This document shows positions 7,470 to 15,691 of a stretch of DNA of 40,241 bases, piece after piece. Source of the stretch: Bacteroidales bacterium (lineage in GTDB: Bacteria > Bacteroidota > Bacteroidia > Bacteroidales > Paludibacteraceae). The stretch spans positions 1-40,241 of the forward strand of contig JAAYQF010000004.1 in NCBI GenBank assembly GCA_012519425.1, written 5' to 3'. Under the pieces are notes generated by a model that was not told the DNA's origin, did no database searches, and saw only the letters and a program-made list of their open reading frames with translations. A program made the translations under genes and the position numbers. The stretch's first letter is position 1; each line of letters starts with the position of its first letter.

Positions 7470-10152
7470 ATCTTGTTGATTTTCTATTGTTATTGATTTT
7501 CATTATTTTTTCATTGAATGCTTTGGCTTTCAGCAAATCTTCCAAATTCATGTGCATGCGGTACGACCAAAAATGATGTGGGTCACTTGGCACATTGATC
7601 CGTTCCGACCAAGGGTCTTCCCGCCTTAAATCTCCATCCATTGCCATCCAGTCCTGCCAGGGTAAAATCACCCACATGGCATTCGACGCTACATGCTGAC
7701 GAATGATCTTTTCTGCTATCCAAGGTTCGCATTGTTCCGGTGCTTCACCCTCTAAATTTAAAACCTCGTTATAATATTTTTGCGTTAGCTGTCTGTCTTC
7801 CAACCACCAGGCACGTATGGGAGTCATATCGTGCGTAGAAGTGGAACACACGGAAAGATAAGGAGCATCCTGCGGAAGAGCAAAAGTTATATGGCTCTGC
7901 TTGGGCATGCGCTGGATCTCCAAGCTGAGAATTTCAAGTTTACCCAAAACTTCCGGAACCGAATCGGGCAACATGCCGAGGTCTTCACCACACGCCAACA
8001 TCTTATTGGATGCAATCAAAGCAGGCAGTTTTTTCATGGCCTGCTCCTTCCAAAATGCATTGTGGCGCACATAAAAATAATCTACATAAATATCGCGAAT
8101 CAATCTGCGATCTGATTCGGGTAATTCCTGATAAGAAAATGTTTTTTCGACGGTTATACGTGGATGGTAAGTACCAGGATGGTGTGTATCTTCAACAAAA
8201 AGAACCTCACTGTGAAGTTGGTACAAACCATCTCTTATCAGACGGTCTTCTGCACTGATAGCATCACCAAAAACTGCAAAGTGCGCCTGTATCTTTTTCT
8301 GCGTATCAAACTCCAGCTTAAATTGCCAGGCACCTCCATCTTTCTCAAAAAACTGCTGAATAACGGCTGTTGTATGATTGCCAAATATAGCCTTCAGTAC
8401 ATGCTTTTTCAGATAGGGTTTCAAGAATCTCTTCTCGTCCCATAACAATCCCTTCTTCTTAATTTTCTCAACCGTAAGAGGTATTGCCGGATTAAACTGA
8501 CCTTTTAATGCCCACACATCAGTTTCGGGTATTTCCCATATGCGGAAAAATCCCAAAATATGATCAATCCTATAAGCATCAAAATACTTTTCCAATTGCT
8601 GAAAACGCCTTCTCCACCATCCGTACTGATCTTTTTCCATCTTGTCCCAATTGTAGGTGGGGAAAGACCAATTTTGTCCGCTGACTGCAAAATCATCGGG
8701 AGGAGCACCCGCCTGTGCATGGATATTGAAAAGCTCAGGCTCTGTCCACACTTCCACGCTATCCGGACTTACACCGATAGGAATATCCCCCTTTAGGGCA
8801 ACTCCTTGTTCCAAGGCATATTCATGCACTTCCTTAAGTTGTTTATCAAGGTGAAATTGCAGAAAATAATGAATGGCGATTTGATCAAAATCTTTATATT
8901 TTCGAGAAGCCAATTTTTTAATTGCATTTGCATCATAGGCAGCATGCTCACGCCAATCCGTAAATTTTGATGTGCCATTTTGGTCTCTCAAATAGGAAAA
9001 AACGGCATAGGGAACCAACCACGATTTATTCTCACTGAAAAATCGTTTATAAGTCGGTGTCTTAAAAAGTTCTTCAGCAGTTTGGAAGTAAAGCTCACGA
9101 AAATACTCCCATTTTACACGCATCACATTTTGGTAATCAACAGTAGGTTGATTGTTCAATATCTTTTTTTGCTGATTAAAATAAGTTTCAAGACTCCGGT
9201 TTGTTATTTTCCCCATGGCTTCAAGACGCAAATACAAAGGATGCAGTGCATAAACAGAAACCGCGTTATAAGGATAAGAATCAGTATTGGAATGAGTTAA
9301 AGTTGTATCATTAATCGGCAAAATTTGGATCATGCGTTGTCCGGTTGCCTTAGCCCAATCAACCATCAGTTTCAAATCATGAAAATCACCCACACCAAAG
9401 CTTTGCCTGCTGCGAAGTGAAAAGACCGGTATGGCAACGCCGGTAGCCCTCCAACGAGGAAGTGCAGTCTGCAAATTTTCATCATTGATGATATGATGAG
9501 TATCAGGAGAAAGATAAGCTATGTTTCTATTCTCTCCCTCTTCCCATGCCAACACCTTATCAGTAGCCGTGTCAACCACAACAAACTTGTACTCCAAAGG
9601 AAAGTTGATTTGTTGTACATCCAGGTTGACAGACCAAACCGGATAGCGCGATTCATCCAATCTGAGTTTTTTGCTTAAATCCCAATAACCCAATACTTCC
9701 TGATTACCGACAATAGCCACATGTTGTGTTGGCTCAATCTGAGGTGCAAAAAGATTAATTGTGAGATTTCCGTTTGTCTTTTGCTTGATTGTACATATTT
9801 CTCTTTTAAAAAAACAATGACTAAAAGGTGCTGAAGCAAACGGACTTTGACCTACTGCCTCACACCAGAAATCGTAAATTTTTACCTTTTGCGCATCGGC
9901 GGGAAGACGTATTTCACGCAAATCGCCAAATTCCCGGATTGACTTTCTGTCACTATCCACCAATTCATATTGATATCGAATGGTGGTAAGATGATTGTTT
10001 AGCACATGCTTATAGCTCCATTGAGAGTCATTTTTGCAAGTCATCTGCCGACTTACCAAGCTAAGATTTCCATGTTCATCTTGCTCCTGTAGCAACAAGT
10101 TCAGGTTATTGCCCCATTGCGTCAGAAAACGGATGTTAAATTCGATTTGCAT
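7462..10152 (-). CDS. malQ: 4-alpha-glucanotransferase with two N-terminal CBM20 domains (DPE2-like)
   Basis: This cytoplasmic amylomaltase moves alpha-1,4-glucan segments between maltooligosaccharides or glycogen. It has two starch-binding CBM20 modules (about 1-110, and 128-235 with VAIVGNQEVLGYWD) and a GH77 catalytic barrel from about 240. In the barrel YRIDHILGFFR carries the nucleophile Asp530, GEDLG carries the acid/base Glu723, and STSTHDM follows at about 770-776. The CBM20-CBM20-GH77 layout is that of plant DPE2 and Bacteroides MalQ, and its 896 residues fit. The ATG at 10152 is chosen over TTG at 10158. Its stop overlaps the purM start by 8 nt. Its promoter is probably the -7 box at 10174-10181. 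Confidence 0.95.
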   Translation of the reverse strand: MQIEFNIRFLTQWGNNLNLLLQEQDEHGNLSLVSRQMTCKNDSQWSYKHVLNNHLTTIRYQYELVDSDRKSIREFGDLREIRLPADAQKVKIYDFWCEAVGQSPFASAPFSHCFFKREICTIKQKTNGNLTINLFAPQIEPTQHVAIVGNQEVLGYWDLSKKLRLDESRYPVWSVNLDVQQINFPLEYKFVVVDTATDKVLAWEEGENRNIAYLSPDTHHIINDENLQTALPRWRATGVAIPVFSLRSRQSFGVGDFHDLKLMVDWAKATGQRMIQILPINDTTLTHSNTDSYPYNAVSVYALHPLYLRLEAMGKITNRSLETYFNQQKKILNNQPTVDYQNVMRVKWEYFRELYFQTAEELFKTPTYKRFFSENKSWLVPYAVFSYLRDQNGTSKFTDWREHAAYDANAIKKLASRKYKDFDQIAIHYFLQFHLDKQLKEVHEYALEQGVALKGDIPIGVSPDSVEVWTEPELFNIHAQAGAPPDDFAVSGQNWSFPTYNWDKMEKDQYGWWRRRFQQLEKYFDAYRIDHILGFFRIWEIPETDVWALKGQFNPAIPLTVEKIKKKGLLWDEKRFLKPYLKKHVLKAIFGNHTTAVIQQFFEKDGGAWQFKLEFDTQKKIQAHFAVFGDAISAEDRLIRDGLYQLHSEVLFVEDTHHPGTYHPRITVEKTFSYQELPESDRRLIRDIYVDYFYVRHNAFWKEQAMKKLPALIASNKMLACGEDLGMLPDSVPEVLGKLEILSLEIQRMPKQSHITFALPQDAPYLSVCSTSTHDMTPIRAWWLEDRQLTQKYYNEVLNLEGEAPEQCEPWIAEKIIRQHVASNAMWVILPWQDWMAMDGDLRREDPWSERINVPSDPHHFWSYRMHMNLEDLLKAKAFNEKIMKINNNRKSTRYD

Positions 10153-10173
10153 GTTCAATCATTAATACGCTTG

Positions 10174-10181
10174 CAAAAGTA
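10174..10181 (-). promoter_or_regulatory. -7 box of malQ
   Basis: On the minus strand TACTTTTG matches TAnnTTTG. The start site would be about 10169, some 17 nt before the ATG at 10152. No -33 element is seen at 19-21 nt. Confidence 0.45.
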
Positions 10182-10232
10182 CAAAAATTAAGTGGATACA
10201 GTAATCGGTCAATATCACGTGTTCGTTTCACA

Positions 10233-10267
10233 AAAAAGGCTGTCTAAACTTAATAGACAGCCTTTTT
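10233..10267 (-). terminator. Strong hairpin terminator after tRNA-Cys
   Basis: Perfect 14-bp inverted repeat AAAAAGGCTGTCTA (10233-10246) / TAGACAGCCTTTTT (10254-10267) with a 7-nt loop. It has A and T runs on both sides, so it can work in either direction. It lies 5 nt past the 3' end of the minus-strand tRNA-Cys, upstream of the malQ promoter. The core GGCTGTC is shared with the terminator after rpsP. Confidence 0.85.
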
Positions 10268-10271
10268 GTAG

Positions 10272-10342
10272 AGGTACTTGGCGGATTCGAACCGCCGTAA
10301 ACGGTTTTGCAGACCGGCGCCTAGCCACTCGGCCAAAGTACC
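10272..10342 (-). tRNA. tRNA-Cys (anticodon GCA)
   Basis: This is a 71-nt cloverleaf on the minus strand. Acceptor stem GGTACTT/AAGTACC, short D arm GCC-GAGTGGCTA-GGC, anticodon loop CTGCAAA with GCA, T arm GGCGG-TTCGAAT-CCGCC. The discriminator base is U73, as expected for tRNA-Cys. There is one mismatch at 27-43. CCA is not encoded. A -7 box TATCTTTG (minus, 10361-10368) lies about 19 nt upstream, with TTCG in place of TTTG at the -33 position (10387-10390). Confidence 0.95.
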
Positions 10343-10360
10343 CTGGAACTTTCGGGATTG

Positions 10361-10390
10361 CAAAGATAATCTATTTTTTTGGATGTCGAA
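10361..10390 (-). promoter_or_regulatory. Promoter of tRNA-Cys
   Basis: On the minus strand, TTCG (10387-10390, one mismatch to TTTG), 18 nt, then TATCTTTG (10361-10368). The start site would be about 14 nt before the mature tRNA 5' end. Confidence 0.55.
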
Positions 10391-10427
10391 ACATAATAGA
10401 TAGTTTATTCGCTGAAAAACCGTACAT

Positions 10428-10460
10428 AAAAAAACTTGCCGACAATCAAACTGTCGGCAA
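10428..10460 (-). terminator. Terminator of the sigma-factor locus
   Basis: Perfect 9-bp stem TTGCCGACA (10436-10444) / TGTCGGCAA (10452-10460) with a 7-nt loop. On the minus strand it is followed by a G and a run of seven T (10428-10434). It lies about 80 nt past the stop of the Spy-like gene. The stretch between it and that gene holds nothing else I can identify. Confidence 0.75.
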
Positions 10461-10538
10461 ATTATCCATTTAAAAACAACTCACAAATCATCCATCTATT
10501 AACTTGTGTGTTCTAGAAATCCCGGGAGAGAGGTGGTT

Positions 10539-11015
10539 TCATTGTCTCCCTTGCTCTCTTTGTCCTCTTGTCTCCCCCCTGGGTTGAGCAGTGCGTTGCA
10601 TCAACTCTCTTTGGTATTCTTTTTCGGCTCTCAATAACTTATTGATGACCTCTGCAGAAACAACCTTTTTCAATTTCAGGTAGTAATTTTTATGAATATT
10701 GGCATTTTCTACCTCAAAATTTACCATAGCTTCGTTGATGGCTTCGAAATTCGTACTTCCCGGAGCATTTGCGCGACGACTATTTCTGTAAACTTCCCTA
10801 TTTTTGGCCAATAAATTCCACAATTCCTCCTCAGTCTCACGGAAAATCGGCTCAATTTTAGCCAGGTCTTCGGCAGATGCATTTATTTTTTCACTGATTA
10901 TAGTCCACTTGCGATTCATCACTTCCTCTTTCGAAAAACGGGAACCTCTTTGTTGTGCAGTAAGGGTACCAAAGAAAAACAGGAGCGTTAAAGTAATTAA
11001 TAATTTTGGTTTCAT
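10539..11015 (-). CDS. Periplasmic Spy/CpxP/CnrX-like protein of a sigma-factor locus
   Basis: The 158-residue protein has a Sec signal peptide (about 1-20, ending FGTLTAQ). The rest is a mainly helical, charged domain, ending in an Arg/Gln/Gly-rich tail. The helical pattern (KINASAEDLAKIEPIF, then KVVSAEVINKLLRAEKEYQ) is what is seen in Spy/CpxP/CnrX-like periplasmic proteins, which sense misfolding or metals; this resemblance is by pattern and only moderate. It is the third gene of a unit with an ECF sigma factor and a one-span membrane protein (10 nt between coding regions) and is followed by a terminator. By analogy with CnrX it could be the external sensor. It lacks cysteines and has only one histidine, which weakens a metal-sensing role. 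Confidence 0.6.
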   Translation of the reverse strand: MKPKLLITLTLLFFFGTLTAQQRGSRFSKEEVMNRKWTIISEKINASAEDLAKIEPIFRETEEELWNLLAKNREVYRNSRRANAPGSTNFEAINEAMVNFEVENANIHKNYYLKLKKVVSAEVINKLLRAEKEYQRELMQRTAQPRGETRGQREQGRQ

Positions 11016-11025
11016 TTTTTCTTAA

Positions 11026-11367
11026 TTATTGATTGTTATCATTTACATCATCATCTGTCATTGAAAATGCATAGTAATCGTACAAAATAGTTTGATCCAA
11101 TTGCGACATGAGATACATTTCATATAATTCAGCGTCACGATTTCTGTTTTGTTGGTGGATAGCGTAGAAAACATTGCCTATCAAGAACACGCCAACAAAC
11201 ATTGCAGCCAGGTACATCCAGGGTTTCATCAACTTTTTAAATGTCAACTGTTCAGCCGCTATTTGAGAATTGATGTCGGATGCAAAATCCTCAAAGTAAC
11301 CCTCCGGTACAGTAAAAGGGTTACTGTTTCCGTACGTTTGCAATATTTTTTGATCTATTTTTTCCAT
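11026..11367 (-). CDS. Small single-span membrane protein, candidate anti-sigma factor
   Basis: The protein is 113 residues. A cytoplasmic-type N-terminal segment of about 48 residues contains NPFTVPEGYFEDF (16-28), a motif common in small proteins beside ECF sigma factors in Bacteroidetes. It is followed by one membrane span (about 49-69) and an acidic external tail rich in Asp, Tyr and Met. There is no zinc-binding HxxxCxxC motif, so it is not a ZAS-type anti-sigma factor. Size and layout resemble CnrY, whose short cytoplasmic part holds the sigma factor. It lies about 100 nt downstream of the sigma gene and 10 nt before the Spy-like gene. The role as anti-sigma factor is inference from context. 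Confidence 0.6.
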   Translation of the reverse strand: MEKIDQKILQTYGNSNPFTVPEGYFEDFASDINSQIAAEQLTFKKLMKPWMYLAAMFVGVFLIGNVFYAIHQQNRNRDAELYEMYLMSQLDQTILYDYYAFSMTDDDVNDNNQ

Positions 11368-11469
11368 TTCTTTGTGATACGTTTGTTTAGACTATCATAA
11401 AACTAAAAGGTTTAATCTGAAAAAGTTAAAGGCAATTGTTCAATAAATAAACACTCCTGAAAATTTCAC

Positions 11470-12021
11470 TCACTCCTCTGTCAATAAGAATTTCTCAATT
11501 TTTTTAACTGCATGATGATAGGAAGCTTTCAAGGCGCCAACTGAAGTATCTAATATTTTCTCCATCTCCTCATATTTCAAATCATCAAAATACTTCATAT
11601 TGAACACCAATCTTTGTTTTTCGGGTAAGCTAAGAATAGCTTTCTGCAACTTCATTTCAGCTTCATCACCAGAGAAATATGAATCAGCTTTCAATTGATC
11701 GGCAAGCAAACCTTCAACATCATCTATTCCTGTGAAATTGCGCATCCTTAGGGCGCTTAAAAATGTCATTGTCTCATTCGTGGCTATTTTGTAAAGCCAT
11801 GTTGACAGTTGTGCATCTCCTCTGAAATTATCAAGCCCTCTCCAAGCTTTCATAAAAGTGTTCTGCAAGACATCATGGGCATCATCATGAGACAAAACCA
11901 TTTTTCGGATATGCCAATACAAGCGCTCCTGATACAAGAGCACTACTTCGGAAAAAGCTTTTGCACGGGTTTTGGGCTGGGCAAGCAATCTCAATAAATC
12001 AGCACTTTCTTTAGCAGCCAT
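11470..12021 (-). CDS. RNA polymerase ECF sigma factor (sigma-70 family)
   Basis: A 183-residue two-domain sigma factor. Region 2 contains DDAHDVLQNTFMKAWRGL and TWLYKIATNETM. Region 4 contains LPEKQRLVFNMKYFDDLKYE and a helix-turn-helix ending SVGALKASYHHAVKKIEKFL. It directs RNA polymerase to a private promoter set. The ATG at 12021 is preferred over TTG at 12057 because the -7 box (TAATTTTG, minus, 12036-12043) lies between them. The gene heads a likely unit with the one-span membrane protein and the Spy-like protein, and follows prmC on the same strand, with about 94 nt between prmC's stop and this start. Confidence 0.92.
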   Translation of the reverse strand: MAAKESADLLRLLAQPKTRAKAFSEVVLLYQERLYWHIRKMVLSHDDAHDVLQNTFMKAWRGLDNFRGDAQLSTWLYKIATNETMTFLSALRMRNFTGIDDVEGLLADQLKADSYFSGDEAEMKLQKAILSLPEKQRLVFNMKYFDDLKYEEMEKILDTSVGALKASYHHAVKKIEKFLLTEE

Positions 12022-12035
12022 TCGTTCATAAATTA

Positions 12036-12043
12036 CAAAATTA
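12036..12043 (-). promoter_or_regulatory. -7 box of the ECF sigma gene
   Basis: On the minus strand TAATTTTG fits TAnnTTTG. The expected start site is near 12031, giving a leader of about 10 nt. It suggests transcription by the housekeeping polymerase; an additional self-controlled promoter was not recognised. Confidence 0.45.
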
Positions 12044-12114
12044 ATGTTTAGACTCAAAAACAGGAAGAAAGTTTAATAATACTACCGAACAAAAAAGGGA
12101 AAGGGTATGAACAT

Positions 12115-12951
12115 TCATTTCTTCACTGCTTTTACCATTCGCTCGTTACCAAATATATCTTTTTTCAATTGAACCTCTGCATACGACATATCTTCCAACA
12201 ATTGAACGCAAGCTTTTCCGAAGTCGCGATGCACTTCAAAAAACAAATTTCCCCCGGGGAATAAGTTTAATTGAGCAAACTGCGCAATTTTACGATAAAA
12301 GATCAAAGGATCGGAATCCTTGACAAACAAAGCCCTTTCCGGCTCAAAATCTTTAACCCTGCTCATCACGTCTTTACGTTCGGAACACGGAATATAAGGC
12401 GGATTGCTCACGATAACATGATATTTTCGGTCTGATTTTTCAGTTTTCAAAATATCGCATTGGAAAAAACTGATTTTCAGTCCAAGATTCTCTGCATTGT
12501 TTGCTGCCACCCCCAAACTATCTTCGTCAATATCACACGCATATACGTCAGCACCCGGCAAAAAATGTTTTAAAGCAATCGCAATACAACCGCTCCCGGT
12601 ACCGATATCAAGAACGAGACTATCATGCTCAATCTCTTCTAACATCCATTGAACCAACTCCTCGGTTTCAGGCCGCGGGATCAGTACCGCATCATTGACC
12701 ATGAAATTCAATCCGCAAAATTCCGTTTCACCTAATACATATTGTATGGGTAAGCCACTTTTGAGTTTTTCTACATAATTCCGTAAGATTTTCCGTTGTT
12801 CTTCAGAAAATGTTGTATTTTTGTTCACTATAATTTCAGTGAAACTGTAGCCGCTGACTTTAGATATCAACAGTCGTGATACAGATTGCAGCTCTAACGT
12901 TGAATAAGAAGCTGACAAATTGCTGCGGATGAATTGTATGGCTTGTTGCAT
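12115..12951 (-). CDS. prmC: Peptide chain release factor N5-glutamine methyltransferase
   Basis: PrmC methylates the glutamine of the GGQ motif in release factors RF1 and RF2, using S-adenosylmethionine, and so speeds up peptide release. Features: an N-terminal helical domain, the conserved PRPETEEL (92-99), the SAM-binding LDIGTGSGC (114-122) and the substrate-glutamine-binding NPPY (183-186). It is 278 residues from the ATG at 12951. This start is chosen because the frame's upstream extension (to 13014) has no family similarity and the -7 box at 12958-12965 lies directly before 12951. It is divergent from ribD. Confidence 0.93.
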   Translation of the reverse strand: MQQAIQFIRSNLSASYSTLELQSVSRLLISKVSGYSFTEIIVNKNTTFSEEQRKILRNYVEKLKSGLPIQYVLGETEFCGLNFMVNDAVLIPRPETEELVQWMLEEIEHDSLVLDIGTGSGCIAIALKHFLPGADVYACDIDEDSLGVAANNAENLGLKISFFQCDILKTEKSDRKYHVIVSNPPYIPCSERKDVMSRVKDFEPERALFVKDSDPLIFYRKIAQFAQLNLFPGGNLFFEVHRDFGKACVQLLEDMSYAEVQLKKDIFGNERMVKAVKK

Positions 12952-12957
12952 GACCTG

Positions 12958-12965
12958 CAAATTTA
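12958..12965 (-). promoter_or_regulatory. -7 box abutting the prmC start
   Basis: TAAATTTG on the minus strand, a full match to TAnnTTTG. The last base is 7 nt from the A of the ATG (12951), so the transcript would have a leader of 0-3 nt. A TTG at 12989-12991 gives a slightly long 23-nt spacing. Confidence 0.5.
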
Positions 12966-13034
12966 CATGATAATTTTTAGTTTTCACACAAGCACACCAA
13001 AGTCGGTCTGCCAATTCAAGGGTAAATCAACAGG

Positions 13035-14105
13035 ATGAATTACGAAGAAAAATACATATACAGGTGTTTACAGCTTGCAGCTTTCGGAGGAGGACATGTT
13101 GCACCAAATCCGATGGTGGGTGCCGTTATAGTACACAACCATCGAATTATAGGTGAAGGGTTTCATCACAGATACGGTGAAGCTCACGCTGAACCCAATG
13201 CCATCTTATCCGTAAAAGATGAGGCACTACTTCAGAAATCTACCTTGTATGTAAATTTGGAGCCTTGCTCTCACGTAGGTAAAACGCAACCTTGTGCCCA
13301 CTTAATTGTCGATAAAAAAATCCCAAGGGTGGTCATCGGGACATTAGATCCCAATCCGAAAGTATCGGGAAAAGGTATTAAAATACTTCAGAATGCAGGT
13401 ATTAAAGTGGTAACGAATGTATTGGAAGACGAATGCCGCCGTTTAAACAAACGTTTTTTTGCATTGCATAATGAACACAGACCATTCATTCTGCTGAAAT
13501 GGGCCGAAACAAGAGACGGATTTATTGATGTCATCCGGCATGATGCCGGCACTCCGCCACTTCAAATTTCGGGTCAGCTTGCCAAGCAGCTTACCCATAA
13601 AATGCGGTCGGAGAACCAAGCCATCATGGTCAGCACCAATACGGCTGTGTTAGATAATCCGTCGCTGATAACCAAGCACTGGCCCGGTAAAAATCCCATT
13701 CGCATCATATTAGACCGAACCGGAAGAATACCAGAGCATTACAGTGTTTTCAACGACTTGGCTGAAACATTGATCTTCACCGAAAACCCACGTAAAAATA
13801 CGGAGAGTACCAAATATATTTATCTTCACTTTGATGAGTGTATGCTGAACAATTTATTACAAACACTCGCTTCAAGAAATATTCATTCCGTATTGGTTGA
13901 AGGTGGCGCTCAGTTACTAAAAAACTTTATTGATGCCGGATTGTGGGATGAGGCACTGGTTGAAGTATCCGGACAGATAATCGGACGGGGTGTTCAGGCA
14001 CCTTCGACAGGCATTGTCCCGGACAGTTCCGTAATCATCAACAATCATTTGCATCTCAAATATATTAACAGAAATAAAAAATTTAACACCCATAGCTCTG
14101 TGTAA
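13035..14105 (+). CDS. ribD: Bifunctional riboflavin biosynthesis deaminase/reductase
   Basis: RibD carries out two consecutive steps of riboflavin synthesis: deamination of the pyrimidine intermediate and NADPH-dependent reduction of its ribose. The N-terminal zinc deaminase has HAE (51-53) and PCSHVGKTQPC (77-87), which supply the zinc ligands and the catalytic Glu. The C-terminal reductase (about 150-350) contains VEGGAQLL. The 356-residue length is normal. The ATG at 13035 is the only sensible start. The 83-nt divergent spacer with prmC is too short for an FMN riboswitch and none is seen; no other rib gene is in the window. Confidence 0.94.
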   Translation: MNYEEKYIYRCLQLAAFGGGHVAPNPMVGAVIVHNHRIIGEGFHHRYGEAHAEPNAILSVKDEALLQKSTLYVNLEPCSHVGKTQPCAHLIVDKKIPRVVIGTLDPNPKVSGKGIKILQNAGIKVVTNVLEDECRRLNKRFFALHNEHRPFILLKWAETRDGFIDVIRHDAGTPPLQISGQLAKQLTHKMRSENQAIMVSTNTAVLDNPSLITKHWPGKNPIRIILDRTGRIPEHYSVFNDLAETLIFTENPRKNTESTKYIYLHFDECMLNNLLQTLASRNIHSVLVEGGAQLLKNFIDAGLWDEALVEVSGQIIGRGVQAPSTGIVPDSSVIINNHLHLKYINRNKKFNTHSSV

Positions 14106-14176
14106 CATATAACACCAGGCTACTCACTGTTTATCGTTGTTTGTCAGAAGGCAATTATGGGGTCAAATACCGATTT

Positions 14177-15601
14177 ATGAATAAGCTTCTTCTCATCTTG
14201 CTGATAGCTCTGTATTTTTACATGATCATCAGTTCCATTTCAGTATTATTACTTGAAAACAGGAATCCTACACGTTCTCTTTCATGGATCCTGGTGATGG
14301 TTTTATTGCCGGGGATCGGGATATTTTTATATTTGATGATTGGACAGAACTATCGCAAACAAAAAGTTTTCTCTAAAATCAGTGTAAAACATTTGACAAA
14401 ACTACCTTATGAAGAGATAAAACCAGAAGCGTGTTCAACCATCATTTCTGAAACTCACCATTTAAATTTAGTTAAGCTATTATACAATAACAATGATGCT
14501 ACCTTGCATCTTTGCAACAAAATCGATGTGCTGTCCGACGGAGAATCAACTTTCACCTCTATGTTTGATGCCATTGAGAAAGCGGAAAAACACATTCACA
14601 TTCAATTTTTCATCTTCGAAAATGACAGAATTTCCAATTATCTAAGAGAACTCTTGATCAAAAAAGCCAAATCAGGTGTTAGGGTCAGAATGATTTATGA
14701 TTATCTGGGAAGTTTTGACCTTTCCAAAAGCTATCTCAAATCCTTGAAAGAAGCCGGTGTTTACGTAGTGCCTTTTCTCCCTCTGAGATTGAGGTTGAGA
14801 AGAAGCAAGATCAACTTTAGAAATCACCGCAAAATATTGATTGTTGACGGGAAATACGGTTTTATCGGAGGATTAAACTTTGCCGACAGGTATATTTTTG
14901 GTAACAAATACGGAAAATGGCGGGATACTTTTGTACGCATAGAAGGTGCTGCTGTTCATGGTTTGCAGTCTTTGTTCCTATCAGACTGGTATTTCGTGGA
15001 ACGAAAATTAATTACTGATATTAAATATTACCCCAAACCCACTAAGTTTGAAGACAACCTCGTGCAAATCGTGAGTAGCGGTCCTGACACCAATTGGGAA
15101 AACATCATGCAAGGCATTGCATTGGCCATCATGTCGGCACACCGATATGTGCATATACATACGCCATATTTTGCACCGAACGAAATTATGCTAAATGCCA
15201 TTATCATTGCCAGTCTGAGTGGAATTGACATTAAATTGATGGTTCCTACAAGATCCGATTCCAGGTTGTCTGATGCTTGTTCGTTTAGCTATTTCGGAGA
15301 AATTCTTGAAGCCGGTGTACAGGTATTTCAATACTCGGCCGGATTTCTGCACAGCAAAGCCATCGTGATTGATGATTTTATTTCCATTGTCGGCTCAGCG
15401 AATCTTGACGAAAGAAGTTTTAATCAGAATTTTGAAGCCAATGCTTTTATTTATGACACAAAAACTGCCCTGGAACTGAAGCAGCTTTTCAATGCTGATA
15501 TGGAAAATTGCAAAGAAATTACTTTGTCCGACTGGAAAAATCGAAAAAAAAGTCAGATGCTGAAAGAGTCATTTGCCAGACTCTTCAGCCCCATCATATA
15601 A
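14177..15601 (+). CDS. cls: Cardiolipin synthase (phospholipase D family)
   Basis: Condenses two phosphatidylglycerols into cardiolipin and glycerol at the inner membrane. Two N-terminal membrane spans (about 3-26 and 35-57) are followed by two HKD catalytic motifs, HRKILIVDG (217-225) and HSKAIVIDD (392-400). Each is followed by the conserved Gly-Gly/Ser-x-Asn (GGLN, GSAN). The length of 474 residues matches bacterial ClsA types. The ATG at 14177 is preferred over a TTG at 14141. A 7-of-8 -7 box (TATCGTTG, 14132-14139) lies upstream. Confidence 0.93.
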   Translation: MNKLLLILLIALYFYMIISSISVLLLENRNPTRSLSWILVMVLLPGIGIFLYLMIGQNYRKQKVFSKISVKHLTKLPYEEIKPEACSTIISETHHLNLVKLLYNNNDATLHLCNKIDVLSDGESTFTSMFDAIEKAEKHIHIQFFIFENDRISNYLRELLIKKAKSGVRVRMIYDYLGSFDLSKSYLKSLKEAGVYVVPFLPLRLRLRRSKINFRNHRKILIVDGKYGFIGGLNFADRYIFGNKYGKWRDTFVRIEGAAVHGLQSLFLSDWYFVERKLITDIKYYPKPTKFEDNLVQIVSSGPDTNWENIMQGIALAIMSAHRYVHIHTPYFAPNEIMLNAIIIASLSGIDIKLMVPTRSDSRLSDACSFSYFGEILEAGVQVFQYSAGFLHSKAIVIDDFISIVGSANLDERSFNQNFEANAFIYDTKTALELKQLFNADMENCKEITLSDWKNRKKSQMLKESFARLFSPII

Positions 15602-15621
15602 AAAAACTTGTTTTTTATTTG

Positions 15622-15629
15622 TACTTTTG
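15622..15629 (+). promoter_or_regulatory. -7 box upstream of the DUF4199 gene
   Basis: TACTTTTG matches TAnnTTTG. The start site would be near 15633, about 59 nt before the ATG at 15692. It may drive the run DUF4199 / glycosyltransferase / DUF6452 / DUF6048 / tkt, which has no clear internal promoter. Confidence 0.4.
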
Positions 15630-15691
15630 TACTTTCAAAAGTTGTAACAAATACGATAAAATTCAGTACGAATCGATTAAAATCTCAACAT

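Noticed and set aside
11470-12057. Longer sigma-factor frame from TTG at 12057
   Set aside because: It would place the -7 box inside the coding region; the ATG at 12021 fits the family.
12952-13034. Possible FMN riboswitch before ribD
   Set aside because: The spacer is only 83 nt and shared with prmC; none of the conserved FMN-element stems are visible.
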